A DNA stretch of 9,208 nucleotides from an uncultured Eubacteriales bacterium (GCA_959021945.1 CAUEYG010000032.1:1-9208), one strand, 5' to 3'. Shown: positions 1 to 7,364, counted from the stretch's first letter. A program made the numbers and translations. The notes: generated by a model not told the origin, from the letters alone.

Positions 1-162
1 GTTTGTTGCAGCTTCAATCTGATATCCTTCTTCCCGCAGGGCTTTAATGGCTTTGTGGACCGCAGCCCTGGAAACACCCATAGCTTCAGCCATTGTTTCC
101 CCGGAAAGACTTTGACCCTTATTTTCTTCCAGGGCTTTTAAAACTTGATCTTTGACAGACAT
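1..162 (-). CDS. birA: BirA bifunctional biotin ligase / biotin repressor, N-terminal fragment
   Basis: Only the first 54 codons are in the window; the gene runs off the left edge. The reading frame starts at ATG 162-160, with AGGAGG at 176-171 and an 8-nt spacer, so the start is firm. The peptide opens MSVKDQVLKALEEN and carries a winged helix-turn-helix: LSGETMAEAMGVSRAAVHKA at residues 19-38, then ALREEGYQIEA. The GVSRAAVHKAI recognition helix followed by LREEGY is typical of the HTH_11 DNA-binding domain of Firmicute BirA. In that family the missing C-terminal part activates biotin with ATP, biotinylates carboxylases and represses biotin genes. A different HTH_11 regulator cannot be excluded because the ligase domain lies outside the window. 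The gene is divergent from the acetolactate synthase gene. Confidence 0.8.
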   Translation of the reverse strand, partial: MSVKDQVLKALEENKGQSLSGETMAEAMGVSRAAVHKAIKALREEGYQIEAATN

Positions 163-186
163 GTACGCCACCTCCTGATGTTGTCT

Positions 187-226
187 TGTATAGGCATAGT
201 GTACGGGATTGCAGGACAATTGTCAA
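187..226 (-). promoter_or_regulatory. Predicted sigma-A promoter of birA
   Basis: On the minus strand a perfect -35 TTGACA (226-221) is followed, after a 17-nt spacer, by -10 TACACT (203-198, 4 of 6 matches). Transcription would start near 191, giving a leader of about 30 nt before the birA ATG. The -35 box overlaps the 10-bp palindrome GACAATTGTC at 215-224, which could be an operator half. No complete BirA operator (two half sites about 15 nt apart) is visible. Confidence 0.55.
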
Positions 227-247
227 CTCGGCGAAGCAGGGACAGCG

Positions 248-283
248 CCTTTGGCATTTAGCAAAAAAATTTCTTGCCAAAGG
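248..283. repeat. Perfect 9-bp inverted repeat, candidate operator of alsS
   Basis: CCTTTGGCA (248-256) and TGCCAAAGG (275-283) are exact reverse complements separated by an 18-nt AT-rich spacer. The right arm overlaps the predicted -35 box TTGCCA of the alsS promoter. The repeat lies upstream of the expected transcription start (about 309), so it would act as a protein-binding DNA site rather than an RNA hairpin. The regulator is unknown. It does not match the CodY or BirA consensus sites that I know. Confidence 0.45.
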
Positions 284-302
284 GAGTGAGATATCGCATA
301 CT
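274..302 (+). promoter_or_regulatory. Predicted sigma-A promoter of alsS
   Basis: -35 TTGCCA (274-279, 5 of 6) and -10 CATACT (297-302, 4 of 6) are separated by 17 nt. The expected transcription start is near 309, about 46 nt ahead of the preferred alsS ATG. The -35 box is covered by one arm of a 9-bp inverted repeat, which suggests the promoter is regulated. The call rests on motif matching only. Confidence 0.45.
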
Positions 303-354
303 TAAAAGAGGATCTACGATAAACGATATGGGAAACAGGAGGTTAAGTGTAATT

Positions 355-2109
355 ATGAGCAAGGAAGAGGATCTGCAGAGAAAACAACAAATTGATCATT
401 ACTTGAAGATTTTGCAGGAAAGCGGTGTAGCACCTCACACACCGCCTGACTTTGAACGAACGACTGCCGACCTTTTGGTAGAATGCTTGGAGCAGGAAGG
501 TGTTAAATATATCTTTGGAATTCCGGGAGAGGAAAATTTGGATTTGATGAATGCCATTGAAAAATCATCCATCCGTTTTATTACAACAAGACATGAACAG
601 GGGGCTGCCTTTATGGCGGATGTGTACGGCAGGCTTACCGGAAAAACAGGAGTATGTTTGTCTACTTTGGGACCCGGCGCCACCAACCTGGTAACCGGCG
701 TGGCGGATGCCAACCTGGATGGAGCGCCTGTTTTAGCCATTACAGGGCAGGTTGCTACAGATCGGATGCATTTGACTGCCCACCAGTATCTGAACTTGGA
801 AAAGGTTTTTGAGCCTATTACAAAAAAATCAAAGCAAATATTAAGGCCGGATACTGTCCCTGAGATTGTCAGGATCGCCTTTAAATATGCGGAATCAGAA
901 AAGCCGGGAGCTGTTCACATTGACCTGCCGGACAATGTGGCAAAAATGCCTGCCCAGGGGGTTCCTATGCGAAGGGTAGCCCCCCAAAAGGGGATCGCAT
1001 CCTTCAAATCCATCGAGCGGGCGGCCAGGAGAATTTCAAGAGCGAAAAGACCGCTGATTTTAGCAGGCTACAGCGCTGTGCGTGACGGCGCAGCTCAGGC
1101 AGTTACCGATTTTGCCACAGAGCTCAGGATTCCTGTGGCTAATACCATGATGGCAAAGGGAATTATTCCATTTGACAATCCCTATTCTATGTGGACCATT
1201 GGCATTCCTCAGCGGGATTACATTAATCAGATTTTTGATGAGGCGGATACTATCATTGGCATAGGTTATGATATTGTAGAATGTTTCCCAAGAAAATGGA
1301 ATCCGGAGAACAATCATAAAATCATACATATCGGAACCCAGGCTGCTCATATCAATAAGAGGTATCAGCCGGAAGTGCAGGTAGTAGGGGATACTTCTGA
1401 CTCCCTGTATGAAATCCTGCGGCGTTCAGAAAGGGAGACAGAACCGGATTATGCCCTGGAAATCAAAGCAAAGATCCAGGCCGATCATGACCAATATGAA
1501 AATGACCAGGCTTTCCCAATGAAGCCACAGCGCATTTTGCACGATGTGAGAAAGGTCATGGGCGCAGACGATATCGTTCTGTCAGACGTAGGCGCTCATA
1601 AGATGTGGATTGCCAGACATTATAACTGCTACAAGCCGAATACCTGCATTATTTCCAATGGGTTTGCTTCCATGGGAATCGCTATCCCGGGAGCAATCGC
1701 TGCCAAGCTGGTGAACCCGGATAAAAAAGTGCTGGCAGTAACAGGTGACGGCGGATTTATGATGAATATGCAGGAATTGGAGACCGCATCCAGAATCGGA
1801 GCTAATTTTGTTACTCTGATCTTAAACGATAGCGGATACGGCCTGATCAAGTGGAAGCAGATGGAACATTTTGGAAAAACCTGTTACACGGATTTTACCA
1901 ACCCGGATTTTGTGGCCCTGGCCAATGTAATGGGCGGAAAGGGATATCGTGTAGAAAAGGCGGAAGATCTGATCCCAATGCTCAAAGACGCCTTTAAACA
2001 GGATGTGCCGGCTCTCATTGACTGCAGAGTCGATTATGGCGAAAATATGAAGCTGTCAGCTCAGCTGGCCCAATTGGCTCAGCAGCAGACGGAAAAGAAA
2101 GAAGAATAA
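355..2109 (+). CDS. alsS: Acetolactate synthase, stand-alone catabolic (FAD-independent) type
   Basis: A thiamine-diphosphate enzyme that condenses two pyruvates to 2-acetolactate and CO2 in the cytoplasm. I start at ATG 355 (584 aa) because AGGAGG lies at 337-342, 12 nt upstream; the frame is open back to TTG 274, but no good site precedes the earlier starts. Residues 36-200 form the TPP pyrimidine domain, with FGIPGEENLDL and the catalytic Glu81 in TTRHEQGAAFMA. The central domain spans about 210-370. The TPP pyrophosphate domain has GDGG at 464-467 and the metal-binding Asn491 in NDSGYG. The FAD-contacting RFDDR motif of anabolic IlvB is replaced by GYDIVECFPRKWN (304-316), as in catabolic AlsS. 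No ilvN-like regulatory subunit gene follows. A charged extension of about 35 residues precedes the conserved core. The role may be acetoin production or supply of branched-chain precursors. The related oxalyl-CoA decarboxylase and pyruvate oxidase families fit less well. Confidence 0.88.
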   Translation: MSKEEDLQRKQQIDHYLKILQESGVAPHTPPDFERTTADLLVECLEQEGVKYIFGIPGEENLDLMNAIEKSSIRFITTRHEQGAAFMADVYGRLTGKTGVCLSTLGPGATNLVTGVADANLDGAPVLAITGQVATDRMHLTAHQYLNLEKVFEPITKKSKQILRPDTVPEIVRIAFKYAESEKPGAVHIDLPDNVAKMPAQGVPMRRVAPQKGIASFKSIERAARRISRAKRPLILAGYSAVRDGAAQAVTDFATELRIPVANTMMAKGIIPFDNPYSMWTIGIPQRDYINQIFDEADTIIGIGYDIVECFPRKWNPENNHKIIHIGTQAAHINKRYQPEVQVVGDTSDSLYEILRRSERETEPDYALEIKAKIQADHDQYENDQAFPMKPQRILHDVRKVMGADDIVLSDVGAHKMWIARHYNCYKPNTCIISNGFASMGIAIPGAIAAKLVNPDKKVLAVTGDGGFMMNMQELETASRIGANFVTLILNDSGYGLIKWKQMEHFGKTCYTDFTNPDFVALANVMGGKGYRVEKAEDLIPMLKDAFKQDVPALIDCRVDYGENMKLSAQLAQLAQQQTEKKEE

Positions 2110-2112
2110 TCT

Positions 2113-5100
2113 TTGAATACGGTCATTCGTGATATTTTCAGAGCCATTCACGAAGGAAAATGGCTCAGTATTGAATACAAGAACAAAAATAAAGAAGTTA
2201 CCAGATACTGGATTGGGATTGAAGGTCTTTCTCTCAGAGACCGGTCCCTCCAAGTATCGGGACTTCACTTGTCCAAATTTACCTTGGGGGATTTTCCTAA
2301 AATCTATCTGGACTCTATTTTATCCTCAGAAATCATAGAAGGGTCTTATCATCCTGTGAACCAGCAGCTGGTCGACGATATAAGATGCAATCCTCACCGG
2401 TACAAAAGCCTGTTTCATCACCCTGCAAACCTGAATGTGCTCAACTATTTGGCCGACTGCAATCGCCTGGACACAACTCCTTATAAGAGTGACTACGCAC
2501 TGATTTCCGGTCTGGATGGAGACCAGGTCAAGTCAGGAGCATACCGGCTCAGCAATGAACAGTTTCAAGAGCTCATCCGTAGCTTTCAGCAAAAACAAAA
2601 TCGAGAAAAAAAGCAGAGAAACAAAAAACTTTATCAGCTCTGTATGAACCTGTTGAGTATTCCAACCAGCAAGGGGCTGTATGTGCTGGCTTATCGAAAA
2701 ATGAACTTTGATGTGGCTCGCCATCAATTGTTGGCCGAAGAGGAAGTGACTGTTTGCAGAGAATTCACTCTGGAAGGAGAAAAACAGAGCATCCGCCGTT
2801 TCCTGGGGGAAGAATATCTGGATCTGCTAGATGACTTTGAAAAAAACCAGGAAGCAATCAAAGATCACATTACAAAGGCAAACCCTCATATAAAAGGCGT
2901 TGACGACCGGCCCTACCTCCTTACTATTGGCAGGGAAATGATTTTGGACCTTAACCAAGAGTATGCTAAGATTATACAGACCTATGAAGAAGAAAATGTG
3001 ACAGTACCCATCAGCGCCTTTTTCGGGGAGCTGACAAAACGTCCTATCAGGAGGAGACAGTACCCCTTAGCCCTGGTCAATCGCAGTGTAAACCTGGACC
3101 AGCTTTTGGCCATTCACCACGGGCTAAAGTATCCTCTGTCCTATATACAGGGGCCTCCGGGCACCGGAAAAACAAGCACGATCATTAACACGATTGCAAC
3201 AGCTTTTTTTAATGAAAGGACTGTTCTTTTTGCATCCTATAACAATCACCCCATTGACAGCGTGTATGAGCAGCTGAGCAATATGAACTATCGCAGGGAG
3301 ACCATCCCCTTTCCTGTAATTCGGCTGGGAAACACAGAGAAGGTGGAGGAAGCGCTGGATCATATAAAGGCCCTTTATGAACAGACGCAGCAAATTCAAG
3401 TTTACTCCGGTACGCTGGAGCGAAACAAAGGCAGTAAGATCAAAAGAGCAAAAGAGCTATCTGATCTGTTAAAACGCTATGAAGAAATCCTGGATTTGGA
3501 AGAACGAAAAGAAACCATAGAGCGCCTTTTGCAGGAGGGGCAAAACCTGACCTTTCGTGTGGAGCTGCAGAGCAGGCAGCTAAAACAAGTAGAAGAACGG
3601 TTAACAAGGATTGGAACCATTCGTGCGGAAGACGCCCTATCGTTAATTGACGATGATGAAGAGGAGTTTAAAAAATACCTTTATTATATTTCCGCAACTT
3701 ATATTCAGAAGTTAAGGGAGCCAAAAAACCAAGATCTTATGGATATTGTCCTTATGGAAGGGAACCGAAAAGAGCAGGTGGCCCAATTTAACCGCTATTT
3801 GAGCCAAAGTGAAAATATGAAAAAATTCCTTCGTATTTTCCCCATTGTAATCACTACCTGTATTTCTGCTCACAGGTTGGGAGAACCCGGCGTCTGGTTT
3901 GACATGGTCATTTTAGATGAAGCCAGCCAGTGCAGCTCCGCCGTTTCCCTGGTGCCCATTCTCCGGGGCCGCAATTTAATGCTGGTAGGGGACCCGCAGC
4001 AGCTGAGCCCGGTTATTGTGCTGGATCCAAAGGCTAATCACACTTTAAAAAAGCGATACGGCATTGGAAAAGAGTACGACTATATCAAAAATTCGATTTA
4101 CAAAACATATCTGGCCTGTGATTCGGTCAGCGATGAAATCCTGCTCAGCTACCATTACCGCTGCCATGAGAAAATCATTGGGTTTAACAACAAAAAATAC
4201 TATAACGAAAAGCTAAAAATACAAAGCAGAGCAGAGAGCGAAGCGCCTTTGCTGTATATGGATTTGGAGGATAACCCATCTCACTGGAAAAACACGGCTC
4301 CTGCAGAAGCGGACAAGATTATAGAATTGATTCAGGCAAATCCGGATAAAAACGTAGGGATTATTACGCCCTTTACCAACCAGCGGAACTACATCAACCA
4401 GCGTCTGCAGGAAAACCATATGTCAGATATCCAATGCGGCACTGTACACGCTTTTCAGGGAGATGAAAAGGATGTAATTTTGTTTTCTCTGGCCATTACA
4501 GATCAGACCTTTCACAAAACTTATGAATGGTTAAAGAACAATCGGGAATTAATTAACGTGGCCACCTCCCGGGCAAAAGAGCAGCTGGTGCTCATTTCCA
4601 GCAGCAAGGAGTTAAATCGGCTGCATCAAGTCAATGAGCAGGATGATCTCTATGAGCTGGTGCAGTATATCAAAACAAAGGGCGCTTCGCAAGTGACAGC
4701 TAAGGCGCCGGAGACCAGGGCCCTGGGAATTAAGCCTTATAGTACGGAGACAGAGGCGGCTTTTTTGGAAACCTTAAATCATGCTTTGGGGACAATCCTG
4801 GTTTCCGGTAAAAAATATATGGTGGAAAAAGAGGTTTCCATTGCTCACGTATTTCGTGACAGCAAGAGCCATGAAGATCTGTTTTATACCGGGCGCTTTG
4901 ACTTTGTGGTGTACGAGCGAATTGGAAAGGGAAAAGAGTTTCCTGTAATGGCCATTGAGCTGGATGGGAAAGAGCACATGGAGGATGCGGCAGTAAAGGA
5001 AAGAGACCGCAAAAAAGCCCGAATCTGTCAACAGCACCATTTTCAACTGATTCGGGTGGATAATTCCTATGCGCGGCGATACCATTATATGAAAGAAATT

Positions 5101-5127
5101 TTAATCGAATACTTTAAGAAGTTGTAG
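2113..5127 (+). CDS. WYL-like / SF1 helicase / DUF2726-like nuclease fusion protein
   Basis: A 1004-residue multidomain protein, predicted to be an ATP-driven DNA or RNA helicase with its own nuclease. Residues 5-80 look like a WYL-type ligand-sensing fold (EGKWLSIEYKN, then RYWIGI). The SF1 core has Walker A GPPGTGKTS (347-355), Walker B LDEAS (601-605), motif III GDPQQLSPV (626-634), motif IV SYHYRC (679-684), motif V GTVHAFQGDEKDV (776-788) and motif VI VATSRAKEQL (816-825), the pattern of Upf1/Dna2-like AAA_11/AAA_12 enzymes. Residues about 430-575 form a charged, probably coiled-coil insertion before Walker B. Residues 875-1000 resemble DUF2726 (Vsr/PD-(D/E)XK fold), with Asp930 in RFDFVVY and Glu949, Asp951 and Lys953 in AIELDGKEH. 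It starts at TTG three bases after the alsS stop, in the same frame, with only a weak purine-rich site. The WYL-like region begins at residue 5, so a much later start is unlikely. Antiphage defence is possible but unproven. Confidence 0.8.
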   Translation: MNTVIRDIFRAIHEGKWLSIEYKNKNKEVTRYWIGIEGLSLRDRSLQVSGLHLSKFTLGDFPKIYLDSILSSEIIEGSYHPVNQQLVDDIRCNPHRYKSLFHHPANLNVLNYLADCNRLDTTPYKSDYALISGLDGDQVKSGAYRLSNEQFQELIRSFQQKQNREKKQRNKKLYQLCMNLLSIPTSKGLYVLAYRKMNFDVARHQLLAEEEVTVCREFTLEGEKQSIRRFLGEEYLDLLDDFEKNQEAIKDHITKANPHIKGVDDRPYLLTIGREMILDLNQEYAKIIQTYEEENVTVPISAFFGELTKRPIRRRQYPLALVNRSVNLDQLLAIHHGLKYPLSYIQGPPGTGKTSTIINTIATAFFNERTVLFASYNNHPIDSVYEQLSNMNYRRETIPFPVIRLGNTEKVEEALDHIKALYEQTQQIQVYSGTLERNKGSKIKRAKELSDLLKRYEEILDLEERKETIERLLQEGQNLTFRVELQSRQLKQVEERLTRIGTIRAEDALSLIDDDEEEFKKYLYYISATYIQKLREPKNQDLMDIVLMEGNRKEQVAQFNRYLSQSENMKKFLRIFPIVITTCISAHRLGEPGVWFDMVILDEASQCSSAVSLVPILRGRNLMLVGDPQQLSPVIVLDPKANHTLKKRYGIGKEYDYIKNSIYKTYLACDSVSDEILLSYHYRCHEKIIGFNNKKYYNEKLKIQSRAESEAPLLYMDLEDNPSHWKNTAPAEADKIIELIQANPDKNVGIITPFTNQRNYINQRLQENHMSDIQCGTVHAFQGDEKDVILFSLAITDQTFHKTYEWLKNNRELINVATSRAKEQLVLISSSKELNRLHQVNEQDDLYELVQYIKTKGASQVTAKAPETRALGIKPYSTETEAAFLETLNHALGTILVSGKKYMVEKEVSIAHVFRDSKSHEDLFYTGRFDFVVYERIGKGKEFPVMAIELDGKEHMEDAAVKERDRKKARICQQHHFQLIRVDNSYARRYHYMKEILIEYFKKL

Positions 5128-6400
5128 CATATGCTTTAGGAAGTGTTTTCTGTATTTCTATAAACTCGTGAATAATAGATTCATAAGTTTTCAGAGTAGG
5201 AGCGCACCGCTCATCGGTCCTTTCCATAATGGCGTCAAAATGAGAGAGCACGCAGTCTGTGACAGCAGAGTCGATCTGCCCTGCCTGGCTCATTTCAGAG
5301 AGAATTGAAAGCACCTTTTGCTTATCAAAGCTTTCCTTGTAACTGCGGGCGCCTGAAAGGGCGCTGGTAATATCAGCTACAGCTGCGATCCTTTCCGGAA
5401 GAGTCAGATCCTTTTCAGACAGACCTTCAGGATAACCGGAGCCATCTAATTTTTCATGGTGGCGTACAGCGATCCTTCTCACTTCATCCGATACTACACC
5501 CTGCAGAATCGTGTTGCTATAGACTACATGGGTTTTCATAATTTCCATATCTTCAGGGCTTAGTCTGCCCGGAGATTCCAGGATTTTCAGAGGAATGGCT
5601 ATTTTTCCAAGATCATGAAGAAGGACCCCGCAGGAGATGGCGCTGCGCGTTTGTTCATCCAGATTCATCAGAACGGCTAGTTCATAGGCAATGCTTACGG
5701 CTGTCAATGTATGGGTGACTGTATGACGGCTGGCAAAATCAATAATAGCGATAACCATATGAAGGTATTGATCAATTTCCTGGCTGGTAAAAGGGATTCC
5801 TGTCAACATTTTTTCATAATCAGGATCATCCAGAGGATGGGCGTATTGATTCAGGTCCAGATCAAGATCTAACAGCAGCTGGACCAGCTCCGGGTCAAAC
5901 TGACTGCCCTTTAAACGGAGGAGCAGCCGTCTGCACTCTGCTTCATCAAGGCGGCTCATGTACATAACATCAAATCGGTCCGCCAGATGTATCAGTTGAG
6001 CCAAATATATCTGGTCCGCTGATAAAGGGCTCTTGGAACAGAGCTGTGACCAGGAAGCGTGATGATACAAAATTCCAATGGAGCAATCAGCCAGAGGAGA
6101 AAAATATTTTGTAAAAAGATAGCCATATATGGAGTGATCCCACACATCATGAGTTTCAAACTGAACGAGGCGGTCGATTTCTTCTGTTTTGTAAGCGCCA
6201 ATATCATGAAGCAGCGCCAAGAGGCAGATATCTCTTTTCCTAATCTCGTCTGTCATATGTCCTGATTTCTCCAACAGCTTTGAAACAAGATAGGAAACCC
6301 GAAAACCATGGTCGATTAATCTTGGGTCTACATGATTGCACATCCTGTGAATGATCTCAATAATCTCCCTGTTGCCAATTTGCTGCTGATAAGTAAACAT
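5114..6400 (-). CDS. Tandem HD / HD-GYP domain phosphohydrolase, probable cyclic-dinucleotide phosphodiesterase
   Basis: A 428-residue soluble protein with two HD-type halves. I start at ATG 6400-6398, preceded by AAGGAGG (6414-6408) with a 7-nt spacer; the frame extends to GTG 6442, but that codon lies upstream of the predicted promoter. The N-terminal half keeps HD-like ligands: His31, His65-Asp66 in LLHDIGAY, His89, His113-His114 in YHHASW, and Asp141 in HLADRFDV. It lacks the GYP motif. The C-terminal half (about 215-415) is HD-GYP: His230, HDLGK (262-266), His291, HHEKLDGSGYP (314-324) and Asp343 in AVADITSAL. In this family such residues bind two or three metals and hydrolyse c-di-GMP or related dinucleotides to linear forms or mononucleotides. 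The usual DAL after the metal Asp is SAL here. No receiver, PAS or membrane segment is seen. The gene ends 14 bp inside the 3' end of the convergent helicase gene. Confidence 0.85.
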   Translation of the reverse strand: MFTYQQQIGNREIIEIIHRMCNHVDPRLIDHGFRVSYLVSKLLEKSGHMTDEIRKRDICLLALLHDIGAYKTEEIDRLVQFETHDVWDHSIYGYLFTKYFSPLADCSIGILYHHASWSQLCSKSPLSADQIYLAQLIHLADRFDVMYMSRLDEAECRRLLLRLKGSQFDPELVQLLLDLDLDLNQYAHPLDDPDYEKMLTGIPFTSQEIDQYLHMVIAIIDFASRHTVTHTLTAVSIAYELAVLMNLDEQTRSAISCGVLLHDLGKIAIPLKILESPGRLSPEDMEIMKTHVVYSNTILQGVVSDEVRRIAVRHHEKLDGSGYPEGLSEKDLTLPERIAAVADITSALSGARSYKESFDKQKVLSILSEMSQAGQIDSAVTDCVLSHFDAIMERTDERCAPTLKTYESIIHEFIEIQKTLPKAYATTS

Positions 6401-6426
6401 ATTGATTCCTCCTTGTTTTCCTTTGT

Positions 6427-6455
6427 ATTTTATCACAGGCACAGTGGGGCTGCAA
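6427..6455 (-). promoter_or_regulatory. Predicted promoter of the HD-GYP gene
   Basis: On the minus strand an extended -10, TGA plus TAAAAT (6435-6427, hexamer 5 of 6), lies 17 nt downstream of a weak -35 TTGCAG (6455-6450). Transcription would start near 6420, giving a leader of about 20 nt. This placement rules out the in-frame GTG at 6442 as the start and supports ATG 6400. Confidence 0.5.
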
Positions 6456-6512
6456 GGCAGGGCCTCTATTTTTAGTCTGATGGCTGCTTTTCCGTTTCAA
6501 CAGGCAGGAACA

Positions 6513-6541
6513 TGGTATAATAGTTTTTGACAAAGAGGAGG
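6513..6541 (+). promoter_or_regulatory. Extended -10 promoter and ribosome binding site of the HAD gene
   Basis: TGG followed by a perfect TATAAT (6516-6521) forms an extended -10 element. No good -35 box sits at 16-18 nt spacing, as is common for extended -10 promoters. AGGAGG follows at 6536-6541, 7 nt before ATG 6549. Transcription would start near 6528, leaving a leader of only about 20 nt and no room for a riboswitch. This promoter would also serve pgeF. Confidence 0.6.
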
Positions 6542-6548
6542 TGGGGAT

Positions 6549-7364
6549 ATGACGATTCAATTAATCGCAATGGATGTAGATGGAACTTTGGCAGACTCTA
6601 AAAAAAGAGTGGGAGCGCGCACAGTCCGGGTTATAGAGGAAGCAGCGCAGCGGGGTATACAGCTGGCGGTCTGCACAGGGCGCAGTACCAGGGAAATAAG
6701 GGAAATCGCCGAAAGGCTGCCTTGGGTACTTTATGGCATTACAGCAAATGGCGCTTATTTGGTGGATTTGCGGAAGCAAAAGATCATAGATAAACAGCTG
6801 CTGTCCATAGAGGATATTCGGAGCATTTATGGCTGTCTTAAAGGTTTTGATATGATGTTTGAGCTTTATACGGAAGATAAGGTACTGGCGCCGGCCCAGT
6901 GTCTCAAGGATTTAGACCATTACGGAGTGGGGAATCTAAAGGAACTGGTTAAATCCAGCAGAACCGGTATTGAGGATTTTGATAATCTCCTTTATACAAG
7001 GACCGAGGGGGCAGGAAAGATCAATATCTTTTTCACCAGCCCGAAGCAGCGAGATCAGGCTGCTGAGCGGGCAAGGGTTCTGCCCTATTATATGACCCAC
7101 CAGGAGGCAACTAATCTGGAATTTACAAAAAAAGGAACAACAAAGGGCAGGGGCCTGCAGCATCTGGCAAAAATGCTGCAAATTGAATCGCAAAATGTAA
7201 TGGCAATTGGCGATAACAACAATGATATTCCCATGTTGGAATACGCTGGGCTTCCTGTTGCCATGGGAAATGGGCTGGACTCTCTGAAAGAGATCGCTGC
7301 TTTTGTTACGAAAACAAATGATGAAGATGGTGTTGGATATGCCATCGAGCAATTGGCATTATAA
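6549..7364 (+). CDS. Cof-type HAD-superfamily (subfamily IIB) phosphatase
   Basis: A 271-residue cytoplasmic phosphatase of the Cof/YidA/YwpJ group, at the usual length for the family. Motif I is DVDGTLAD, with nucleophile Asp9 and acid/base Asp11. Motif II is Thr43 in AVCTGRS. Motif III is Lys199 in GTTKGRGL, and motif IV is GDNNNDIPML (221-230) with the Mg-binding Asp222 and Asp226. The C2B cap spans about 85-185, between motifs II and III. Family members dephosphorylate sugar phosphates, nucleotides, FMN precursors or pyridoxal phosphate, and the substrate cannot be told from sequence. The ATG at 6549 has an ideal AGGAGG at 7 nt. The gene is followed after 20 nt by pgeF on the same strand without a terminator, so the two are probably one operon. 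It diverges from the HD-GYP gene. Confidence 0.9.
   Translation: MTIQLIAMDVDGTLADSKKRVGARTVRVIEEAAQRGIQLAVCTGRSTREIREIAERLPWVLYGITANGAYLVDLRKQKIIDKQLLSIEDIRSIYGCLKGFDMMFELYTEDKVLAPAQCLKDLDHYGVGNLKELVKSSRTGIEDFDNLLYTRTEGAGKINIFFTSPKQRDQAAERARVLPYYMTHQEATNLEFTKKGTTKGRGLQHLAKMLQIESQNVMAIGDNNNDIPMLEYAGLPVAMGNGLDSLKEIAAFVTKTNDEDGVGYAIEQLAL

Noticed and set aside
215..227. TTGTCAAC as part of a BirA operator
   Set aside because: One half resembles the TTGTNAAC arm of biotin operators, but no matching inverted half is found about 15 nt away on either side.
274..354. Longer alsS starting at TTG 274 or ATG 328
   Set aside because: TTG 274 lies in the predicted -35 box and has no ribosome binding site. 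ATG 328 has only AGAGGA at a 15-nt distance. The clear AGGAGG at 337-342 lies inside those versions and points to ATG 355.
4774..5085. Minus-strand open frame of about 100 codons opposite the helicase C-terminus
   Set aside because: It is a shadow of the DUF2726-like coding region, without a promoter, ribosome binding site or recognisable product.
5200..5212. GAGCG-CAC-CGCTC hairpin as a terminator for the helicase
   Set aside because: The stem is only 5 bp, no T-run follows on either strand, and it lies within HD-GYP coding sequence.
6401..6442. Longer HD-GYP protein starting at GTG 6442
   Set aside because: The added codons contain the extended -10 element and the AAGGAGG that serves ATG 6400, and the extra 14 residues look like translated leader.
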